Part shown: positions 57,606 to 64,000 of the stretch, one piece after another
Numbering within the stretch: the stretch's first letter is position 1
Layout of the letters: the number at the start of each line of letters is the position of its first letter
Source: Lachnospiraceae bacterium
GTDB lineage: Bacteria > Bacillota > Clostridia > Lachnospirales > Lachnospiraceae
Assembly (NCBI GenBank): GCA_021205755.1
Contig: JAJPWX010000110.1
Coordinates: 1 to 64,000, forward strand
Length of the DNA: 64,000 nt
Direction of reading: 5' to 3'
Notes under the pieces: model-generated
Database searches by the model: none
The model's input: only the letters and a program-made list of their open reading frames with translations
What the model was told of the DNA's origin: nothing
Program-made: the position numbers and the translations under genes

Positions 57606-58193
57606 TTATAAGGTTCCTTTCGTCGAGAGCACATCCGTAATACGCGGGTCATAGCCGGTTGCCTCATCCAGTGCTTTCGCAAACGCCTTGAACATTGCCT
57701 CCGCCATATGGTGGCTGTTTCCGGCGCGAAGCATGCAAAAATGCAGGTTCATCGCCGCAGAATACGAAACCGCGTAGAAAAATTCGCGCACCATCTCGGT
57801 ATCCATCTCTCCGATGCGCTCTGTCGGGAAATCTGCGTCCGAGCAAAAATAAGGACGGCCGCACAGATCAAGCGCACACAGCACCAGAACCTCGTCCATG
57901 GGAAGTGTCTTCTCTCCATAGCGGCGAATGCCCTTTTTATCCCCGACTGCCTGGCGGATTGCCTCTCCCAGCACAATCCCCGTGTCCTCAATCGTGTGGT
58001 GGCAGTCAACCTGCAGGTCTCCGTCCACCTCTACGGTAAGGTCAAACAGGCCATGTCTGGCAAAGCCGTCCAGCATATGGTCGAAAAACCCGATTCCCGT
58101 ATGGATCTGCGCGTTGCCCGCGCCATCCAGATTCAGTTCCACACGGATGCGCGTCTCCTTTGTATTGCGTATTACTTCAGCTGTTCTGGCCAT
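57606..58193 (-). CDS. hisB: Imidazoleglycerol-phosphate dehydratase
   Basis: A 195-residue monofunctional HisB (step six). Motifs include [40 protein letters not shown] and [20 protein letters not shown], whose His and Glu residues bind the two manganese ions. No phosphatase domain. Full length. Confidence 0.97.
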   Translation of the reverse strand: MARTAEVIRNTKETRIRVELNLDGAGNAQIHTGIGFFDHMLDGFARHGLFDLTVEVDGDLQVDCHHTIEDTGIVLGEAIRQAVGDKKGIRRYGEKTLPMDEVLVLCALDLCGRPYFCSDADFPTERIGEMDTEMVREFFYAVSYSAAMNLHFCMLRAGNSHHMAEAMFKAFAKALDEATGYDPRITDVLSTKGTL

Positions 58194-58294
58194 GATTGTT
58201 TTTCCTCACTATCTCCTTATGAATCCCTAGTATTGCACCTGCAAATCATATGTGAAAAAGGTTCTTTCCCTCTAAATCTAATTGCCGTATCTTT

Positions 58295-59584
58295 TCACTC
58301 AAACCGCACCCGGATGGAATTCGCGTGTGCCGTCAGCGCTTCCGCATTCGCAAAAGCAATAATATCATCCTTCACCGGCTCCAACGCCTCTCTCGAATAA
58401 TAGATAATGCTGGATTTTTTCACAAAATCATCCACCGAAAGTGGGGAGAAAAACTTCGCCGTCCCGTTGGTCGGCAGAATGTGGTTCGGCCCCGCATAAT
58501 AGTCGCCAAGCGGCTCACTGCTGTGCTCACCGATAAAAATAGCCCCGGCATTCTTAATCTTCATCATCACTTCAAACGCATTCTTTGTCACAATTTCCAG
58601 ATGCTCCGACGCAATGGCATTCGCCGTGTCAATTGCGTCAGCCATGGAATCCGCCAGCAAAATATATCCGTAATTGTCCAGCGACTGCCGGATGATATCC
58701 GCACGGGAAAGCACTTTCAGATACTCTTCAATCTCATCTGAAACCTTCTGTGCCAGTGCCTCGCTCGTCGTCACCAGAATTGCAGAAGCCAGGCGGTCGT
58801 GCTCAGCCTGAGAAAGCAAATCCGCCGCTACATAATGCGCGTTCGCAGTCTCATCCGCCAGGACAAGAATCTCACTCGGCCCGGCAATAGAATCAATGCC
58901 GACACTGCCATACACCGCTTTCTTTGCAAGGGCGACATAAATATTGCCCGGCCCGACAATCTTGTCCACCTTCGGAATGCTCTCCGTACCATAAGCGAGC
59001 GCGGCAATCGCCTGCGCACCGCCCACCTTATAGACTTCATCCGCACCAGCCTCACAGGCCGCTACCAGAGACGACGCAGGCACTTTTCCATCCTTTCCGG
59101 GAGGCGTTGTCATGATAATTCTGCCCACGCCAGCAACCTTTGCCGGAACGATATTCATCAGTACAGAAGACGACAGCACCGCCGTTCCGCCCGGCACATA
59201 GACGCCCACCGTTCCAAGCGGGGTCACCTTCTGGCCCAGCATCGTGCCATTGTCCGTGCTGTCAAACCAGCTGTAACGGCGCTGTTTTTCATGGTAGCTG
59301 CGGATATTGGCCAGAGATCTGCGCAAAACCCCCAGGAACTCCGGATCAACCGCCGCATAGGCCTCATCCACCTCTTCCTTCGTCACGCGTACATTGGCGG
59401 CCGTGATCTCCACTCCGTCAAACTGCTTTGTATAACCGAAAACCGCCGCGTCACGGTTTTCCTTTACATTTCGAATGATCTCCGCCACGCGCTCCTCATA
59501 GCCCTGGTAGCTGTCCGGGCTGCGCTTCAAAAGCTGCGTCAGAAGATCTTTTCTGGTCTCTTCTGTCAATTGAACGATACGCAT
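58295..59584 (-). CDS. hisD: Histidinol dehydrogenase
   Basis: A 429-residue HisD, the last two oxidations to histidine. GTVGVYVPGGTAVLSSSVLM, IAGPSEILVLADETANAHYV and LLSQAEHDRLASAILVT, then GPNHILPTNGTAKFFSPLSV match the family, with the Zn ligands and catalytic Glu/His in place. Gap to hisB 101 nt; gap from hisG 159 nt containing a CGCGGA-GAAA-TCCGCG tetraloop hairpin (59,694-59,709). Confidence 0.97.
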   Translation of the reverse strand: MRIVQLTEETRKDLLTQLLKRSPDSYQGYEERVAEIIRNVKENRDAAVFGYTKQFDGVEITAANVRVTKEEVDEAYAAVDPEFLGVLRRSLANIRSYHEKQRRYSWFDSTDNGTMLGQKVTPLGTVGVYVPGGTAVLSSSVLMNIVPAKVAGVGRIIMTTPPGKDGKVPASSLVAACEAGADEVYKVGGAQAIAALAYGTESIPKVDKIVGPGNIYVALAKKAVYGSVGIDSIAGPSEILVLADETANAHYVAADLLSQAEHDRLASAILVTTSEALAQKVSDEIEEYLKVLSRADIIRQSLDNYGYILLADSMADAIDTANAIASEHLEIVTKNAFEVMMKIKNAGAIFIGEHSSEPLGDYYAGPNHILPTNGTAKFFSPLSVDDFVKKSSIIYYSREALEPVKDDIIAFANAEALTAHANSIRVRFE

Positions 59585-59743
59585 ATGTTAGTCAGATCCT
59601 TTCCTTCTATAATAAATATTTAGGAAACGACATACGTCATTTCGCTTTGTCTTTTTTCAATAACATAAGTCTAACGGCAAATGGGTGTAATACCGCGGAT
59701 TTCTCCGCGCTCGGCCCCTGCCAGGTAAACATCCGCGGGATAT

Positions 59744-60397
59744 TCAGCACCCGCCCACACAAGAACTCAATTTTTCCAGAAGCTCCGTAATCCGCGCGTT
59801 CTCCATCCGCATGCTGACCGGATTGACCGTCACGCGCGCGGACAGCGGGCATACCTCCTCCAGCACTACCAGTCCATTTTCCCGCAGAGTCGAGCCGGTC
59901 TCCACAATATCCACAATCACTTCGGAAAGGCCAACGATCGGAGCCAGTTCAATAGAACCGTTCAGCTTAATAATCTCAACCGTCTGGTTCTTCTGGTTGT
60001 AAAAGTAATCCTTTGCAATATTCGGATACTTCGTCGCCACGCGGATGCGCTCCTGGCTGTTCAGAAGCTCCCTGGCCGACTCCGGACCGCAGACACACAT
60101 CCGGCATTTGCCAAACCCGAGATCCAGCACTTCATAAATTTTACGGTTTTCTTCCAGTATCGTATCCTTTCCGACAATGCCGATGTCCGCCGCGCCGTAT
60201 TCTACATAGGTCGGCACATCCGGTCCCTTTGCCAGGAAAAAACGGAGCTTCAGCTCCTCATTTACAAAAATCAGCTTGCGCGTATCCGGGTCATTGATCT
60301 CCTCACAGGTGATCCCCACCTTTTCAAAAAGCTCTAGCGTCTTTCTGGCCAGGCGTCCCTTACAGAGCGCAAACGTCAGGTACCTCTCATCGCTCAT
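59744..60397 (-). CDS. hisG: ATP phosphoribosyltransferase, short form
   Basis: A 217-residue HisG-S (step one). LTFALCKGRLARKTLELFEK, FLAKGPDVPTYVEYGAADIG and GSIELAPIVGLSEVIVDIVE, TGSTLRENGL show the periplasmic-binding-like fold with the PRPP loop. It lacks the C-terminal regulatory domain of the long form and therefore needs HisZ, encoded directly upstream with a 4-nt ATGA overlap. Confidence 0.96.
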   Translation of the reverse strand: MSDERYLTFALCKGRLARKTLELFEKVGITCEEINDPDTRKLIFVNEELKLRFFLAKGPDVPTYVEYGAADIGIVGKDTILEENRKIYEVLDLGFGKCRMCVCGPESARELLNSQERIRVATKYPNIAKDYFYNQKNQTVEIIKLNGSIELAPIVGLSEVIVDIVETGSTLRENGLVVLEEVCPLSARVTVNPVSMRMENARITELLEKLSSCVGGC

Positions 60398-61593
60398 TCC
60401 ATCTGCTCCTTATATAATTCTACCGTCATTTCACAGGAAGTCTTCTTCGCATATTCCAGACATTCCTCCCTGGAGCGCATTCCGGTTATCCGGCAAAGTT
60501 CTACCTCAATCCCCTTTGCCCGAAGCTCTGTCGCGCGCGCGATCGCCTCCGCCTGTTTCCCATTCTCATAAATGACCACACAGCGCGTCCCCGGAGCCTC
60601 CGGGTGAATATTCTGCCTGGAAAGTGCCGAAAGCAGCTGATCCACCACTGTGACAAAGCCAACTGCCGGTGCGTCCTTGCCGAAATGGCGCACCAGTCCG
60701 TCGTACCGCCCGCCTTTCAGGATCGGAGCGCCGGTGCCATAGGTATAGCCGCGGAACAGGATGCCCGTGTAATACATATACCGGCTGCGAAGCCCAAGGT
60801 CAAACGAAACGTATTTTTCCACGCCGTAAAGCTTTAAGATATCCAGAATCTCCCGCAGCCGCTTTACCGCCAGAAGAGCATCCGCGTTGCCGGTCAGAGC
60901 TTCCGCCCGATCTAACACCTCCACGCCGCCAAACAGCCCCGGCAGCGCCGCGAAGCATTGCTTCAATGAATCACTGAGATTTTTCCCGGAAAGGAGTTTC
61001 TCCGCCCCAAACGTATTTTTATTGGAAATCAGCTCTTTCAGCTCCGATGTGCTCGGCTCATCGAGACCTGCCTCTTTCACCAGTGCATCGAAAAATCCGC
61101 AGTGGCCAAGGCTGATCTGAAACTCTTCCAGTCCCGAAGCAAGCAGCATCTGCACCGCCAGAGCGATCACCTCCGCATCCGCGTCCGCACTGTCATCCCC
61201 GATCAGCTCCCCGCCGATCTGTGTCGTCTCCTTTAACCGTCCCTGATAACTGGAATTGTTGATAAACGCATTGCCCAGGTAAGTCAGACGGAGCGGCATA
61301 TTATCATTCAGATAATATTTCGAAGCCGCGCGGACCGTAGGCGGTGTAAAATCCGGCCGCAATACCAGCGTATTTCCCTCGCGATCGAAAAATTTGTAGA
61401 GCTCCCTGGAAGGGATCGTGCCGACCTCCCGGCTGAACACATCAAAAAACTCAAAGGTCGGCGTTTCAATGTCCCGGTACCCATAGGACCGAATCACCGT
61501 GTGCAGCTTTTCCTGCAGCGCCAGCTTCTCTTCACATTCTCTGCCATATATATCCCGGACGCCTTCTGGCGTATGTAATATTTTCTGCATCAA
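60394..61593 (-). CDS. hisZ: ATP phosphoribosyltransferase regulatory subunit
   Basis: A 399-residue HisRS-like protein without tRNA synthetase function that binds HisG-S and mediates feedback by histidine. LHTPEGVRDIYGRECEEKLA, TLVLRPDFTPPTVRAASKYY and RLTYLGNAFINNSSYQGRLK are the class-II-like motifs. GAPILKGGRYDGLVRHFGKD follows, and the C-terminus has an anticodon-binding-like segment (TRCVVIYENGKQAEAIARAT). The first gene of the operon, from the promoter at 61,665-61,693. No T-box is visible in the short leader. Confidence 0.93.
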   Translation of the reverse strand: MMQKILHTPEGVRDIYGRECEEKLALQEKLHTVIRSYGYRDIETPTFEFFDVFSREVGTIPSRELYKFFDREGNTLVLRPDFTPPTVRAASKYYLNDNMPLRLTYLGNAFINNSSYQGRLKETTQIGGELIGDDSADADAEVIALAVQMLLASGLEEFQISLGHCGFFDALVKEAGLDEPSTSELKELISNKNTFGAEKLLSGKNLSDSLKQCFAALPGLFGGVEVLDRAEALTGNADALLAVKRLREILDILKLYGVEKYVSFDLGLRSRYMYYTGILFRGYTYGTGAPILKGGRYDGLVRHFGKDAPAVGFVTVVDQLLSALSRQNIHPEAPGTRCVVIYENGKQAEAIARATELRAKGIEVELCRITGMRSREECLEYAKKTSCEMTVELYKEQME

Positions 61594-61664
61594 TTTTCTC
61601 CTGATCTATTTCATATATCTGCGGAATAGATTGGCAAATCCCAATATGCCCCGCAATCTTTCTT

Positions 61665-61693
61665 ATTGTACGCAAAAATGGCAGAGTTGTCCA
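61665..61693 (-). promoter_or_regulatory. his operon promoter
   Basis: TGGACA, 17 nt, TACAAT on the minus strand, giving a leader of about 65 nt before hisZ. It lies directly after the stop codon of the ABC transporter gene, with no visible terminator between them. Confidence 0.7.
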
Positions 61694-61710
61694 GTCCTGA
61701 CTTTATGATT

Positions 61711-62487
61711 TCAACCATGATTTTGAATGGAATCCAGGAACCCCCTCGCACGCTCTGTCGCCGGATGCGCAAAAAACTCCTCCGGTGTATTTTCTTCGAG
61801 AATCTGCCCTGCATCCATAAACAGAATACGGTCTGCGACACGTCTGGCAAAATTCATCTCGTGCGTAACAACCACCATCGTCATCCCATCTCTGGCCAGT
61901 TCTGTCATAACGGCCAGAACTTCCCCAATCATTTCCGGATCAAGCGCACTGGTTGGCTCATCAAATAAAATTGCCTTCGGATGCATGGCAAGAGAACGCG
62001 CAATAGCAACCCGCTGCTGCTGCCCTCCGGAAAGCTGTGCGGGCATTTTGTGGGCCTGACTGTCCACACCGACCCGTTTCAGCAGATTCATTGCCTCCTC
62101 CTGTGCTTCCTTTTTGGATTTATGGAGCACTTCGGTCGGACCCATCGTGACATTATCCAGTATTGTTTTATGGGCAAAAAGATTAAAGGATTGAAACACC
62201 ATGCCTACCTGTGAGCGAAGCTCCGCCAGCTTTCTGCCCTCTTCGGGCATAGTGACCCCATCAATTCGAATCTCCCCTGAATCAATGCGCTCCAGACGGT
62301 TGATGGTACGGCAAAGCGTAGACTTTCCGGAGCCGGATGGGCCTATGATCACCACCACTTCTCCTTTTTTTACGGAAAGGCTGATATCCTTTAATACATG
62401 CAGTTCCCCGAAATGCTTATCTACATGCTTCAGTTCAATGACCGGAACCTGCCCGGCCGAATCCAAGTTTGTGTGTGTATTTGCCAT
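61711..62487 (-). CDS. Polar amino acid ABC transporter ATP-binding protein
   Basis: A 258-residue ABC ATPase of the GlnQ/HisP group. Walker [11 protein letters not shown]-loop [12 protein letters not shown], signature [15 protein letters not shown] and Walker [14 protein letters not shown], then [13 protein letters not shown] 62,487 follows GGAAGGGG; an in-frame GTG eight codons upstream is not needed. It energises the two permeases encoded upstream; solute specificity is set by a binding protein probably off the right edge. Confidence 0.93.
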   Translation of the reverse strand: MANTHTNLDSAGQVPVIELKHVDKHFGELHVLKDISLSVKKGEVVVIIGPSGSGKSTLCRTINRLERIDSGEIRIDGVTMPEEGRKLAELRSQVGMVFQSFNLFAHKTILDNVTMGPTEVLHKSKKEAQEEAMNLLKRVGVDSQAHKMPAQLSGGQQQRVAIARSLAMHPKAILFDEPTSALDPEMIGEVLAVMTELARDGMTMVVVTHEMNFARRVADRILFMDAGQILEENTPEEFFAHPATERARGFLDSIQNHG

Positions 62488-62507
62488 GCTGTTTACGCCC
62501 CTTCCTT

Positions 62508-63329
62508 TCACAATTGTTGCGCATTTTTCCTGCGCTTTGACAGAGCAACTGAAATTTTATTCAGAGCATAATTGATCAGAATATAGATCACCGCCACAAC
62601 CAGATATACGGAAAGCAGTGCGTCGTAATTGCTGATCAGCACTTTGGCATTCTGCATCAGATCCGCGTAGTTCACAACGTAGGCAAAGGTAGTATCTTTC
62701 AGGACAATCACCAGTTCAGAAATCAACGCCGGAATCACATATCGCAAAGCCTGTGGAAAAACAATCTTAAAAAATACACTTCCGTCCCGCATCCCCAGAG
62801 ACAAAGCAGCTTCACTCTGTCCTTTCGGCACTGCGTTTACACCAGAACGCAGAACCTCCGCAACGACTCCGGAGGCTGAAATTGCTACGGGTGCTGTGAT
62901 TTTCCAATACGAAGGAAGCTTCAACCCGAACTGCGGTGCAATCAGGAAGAAAAAATAGATAAACAGCAGTGTCGGAACACCGCGGGTAAATTCAATCAAT
63001 GCCCTGCCGATTCCCCGAAGGACTTTATATTTGCTGATTCTCCCGAGCATCATACCCATCCCCAGCGCAAATGCCACTGTCCCGGCTCCCAGCGCCACCT
63101 GGAGTGTTCCAACAAGCCCTCTCCCCAGAAAACGCCATGTCGTATAGCGGGTAAACAATGTCCAATACTTTGCGTCCAACTGACCATTGACAGCAAACTG
63201 CCGGATCACCAGGGTAACGAGTACCGCAATTCCAACCAGAGAAACCGCCGTCACCGCAGTAATTATCTTCCGTGTCTTCGGCCCGGGCGGTTCATAAATT
63301 GCATCTCTTATCGAAACATTCCCACTCAT
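62508..63329 (-). CDS. Amino acid ABC permease (GluD-like)
   Basis: A 273-residue inner-membrane permease. Membrane helices include [54 protein letters not shown] and [16 protein letters not shown]. The EAA-type loop is seen as [21 protein letters not shown], the coupling site for the ATPase. The N-terminus [10 protein letters not shown] recalls GluD of glutamate transporters, so glutamate or a related acid is a reasonable guess. It overlaps the upstream permease by 4 nt (ATGA). Confidence 0.88.
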   Translation of the reverse strand: MSGNVSIRDAIYEPPGPKTRKIITAVTAVSLVGIAVLVTLVIRQFAVNGQLDAKYWTLFTRYTTWRFLGRGLVGTLQVALGAGTVAFALGMGMMLGRISKYKVLRGIGRALIEFTRGVPTLLFIYFFFLIAPQFGLKLPSYWKITAPVAISASGVVAEVLRSGVNAVPKGQSEAALSLGMRDGSVFFKIVFPQALRYVIPALISELVIVLKDTTFAYVVNYADLMQNAKVLISNYDALLSVYLVVAVIYILINYALNKISVALSKRRKNAQQL

Positions 63330-63985
63330 CGCATAATCCTCACTTTTTGATCAATTTTGTTTCCCACCAGACCTATTACAACAGCAGTTGCACAGTAAAA
63401 AAACGCAGAAATGACAAAAGCCGTAATGCCGCCGACCGTTCTTGTATTGATGTAGGATACAATGCCTGTCAGGTCGGTCGGGTTCAGCGGAACCAGAGCC
63501 GCCAGAGACGTAGTAAGCATGGTCGCAACCAGCAGATTTGTCATCTGTAAAACAGAAGACCGGAGTGCCTGCGGAAGAATCACATTTTTCACCATCTGGA
63601 AGAAAGTCATTCCCAGAGATCTGGCCGCCTCAATCTGCCCAATGTCAATGGTGTTCATGCCAGCCATCAGATATTCCGAGCAGAAAGCAGACGGAATCAG
63701 TGATGTAGCGATCAGTACGCACGTATAATAAGACCAGAGAAACCCAATGTACGGAAATGCGTACACCAGAAGGATCAGCAAAGCGGCGCCTGGTATATTA
63801 CGGAATATCTGGACATAAAAATCTCCGACCAGACGCAGCGGTTTGATCGGACAAATCCGCATAACTGTAATGACTATGCCAATGACAAAGGCCAGGACAA
63901 ATGCAAAAAAAGTCAGCTTCCAGGTCATCAAAAGTGCCGACAGATATTTGTCTCCATATTGTGTTAACAGGTCTGATACAGACAT
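63326..63985 (-). CDS. Amino acid ABC permease (GluC-like)
   Basis: A 219-residue permease. Helices include LTFFAFVLAFVIGIVITVMR, AALLILLVYAFPYIGFLWSY and AFVISAFFYCATAVVIGLVG. The EAA loop is IEAARSLGMTFFQMVKNVIL, PQALRSSV. It pairs with the second permease as a heterodimer. AAAGGAGGGG precedes the ATG, and the operon continues beyond the right edge, where a periplasmic-type binding lipoprotein is expected. Confidence 0.88.
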   Translation of the reverse strand: MSVSDLLTQYGDKYLSALLMTWKLTFFAFVLAFVIGIVITVMRICPIKPLRLVGDFYVQIFRNIPGAALLILLVYAFPYIGFLWSYYTCVLIATSLIPSAFCSEYLMAGMNTIDIGQIEAARSLGMTFFQMVKNVILPQALRSSVLQMTNLLVATMLTTSLAALVPLNPTDLTGIVSYINTRTVGGITAFVISAFFYCATAVVIGLVGNKIDQKVRIMR

Positions 63986-64000
63986 AAAGCCCCTCCTTTT

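Noticed and set aside
61594..61664. T-box or histidine attenuator before hisZ
   Set aside because: The leader is only about 65 nt, with no T-box sequence, no His-codon run and no terminator pair.
1..64000. CRISPR array
   Set aside because: No regularly spaced repeats with unique spacers were seen; the GTTACCTG and GGCAAGG repeats are too short or irregular.

Overview
The window looks like a chromosome segment of a Gram-positive Clostridia, most likely Lachnospiraceae. The pointers are strong AGGAGG-type ribosome binding sites with frequent TTG and GTG starts, ispH overlapping the S1-protein gene, a GGGtGRT/NifU-like pair, the TIGR03960-TIGR03936-rng cluster, a short HisG with HisZ, a DUF5688 protein and a PKTGD-type sortase substrate. 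Family assignments come from reading the translations by eye; no database search was run.

Positions 1 to about 20,650 are the early, immunity and integration end of a prophage whose structural genes would lie off the left edge. A tyrosine integrase and a CI-like repressor read rightward. Everything else reads leftward from a consensus promoter (TTGACA-N17-TATAAT, 18,840-18,868): Cro-like and XRE regulators, a SleB-type hydrolase, ThyX, a YqaJ exonuclease, DUF1351, RecT, a replication initiator, a DnaC-like loader, RusA, an HNH nuclease, SSB and an ArpU-like regulator, followed by many small unknown genes. recT is split by an 835-nt group I intron carrying a frameshifted GIY-YIG endonuclease gene. 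Near the left edge lies a candidate diversity-generating-retroelement variable protein with a 9-bp hairpin after its stop. Across 0.9-11.1 kb the 9-mer ATTATCAAT occurs about twelve times, always on the transcribed-sense strand and often just before a ribosome binding site. This resembles the stoperators of mycobacteriophage L5.

From 20.8 to 49.5 kb the content is host: GGGtGRT and NifU-like proteins, galE, apbE, a YprB-like nuclease, rpsA-ispH-gntR, a cadherin-like membrane protein, the purE-purM-purN-purD genes, metA (acetyl-CoA type by its residue 111), ligA and a pseudouridine synthase, an SH3 membrane protein, efp, a DUF5688 protein, tRNA-Arg(CCG), a FabH-like gene, a permuted GH3 enzyme, and TIGR03960-TIGR03936-rng. 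A 275-bp palindromic mobile-like repeat sits between purE and purM, and a 49-bp deleted relative lies between galE and the NifU-like gene.

The last part holds a 2,101-residue sortase-anchored adhesin that converges on rng with overlapping stop codons, a histidine operon (hisZ-hisG-hisD-hisB and a HisA/HisF-like domain fused to HisIE), and three genes of a polar amino acid ABC transporter cut by the right edge.
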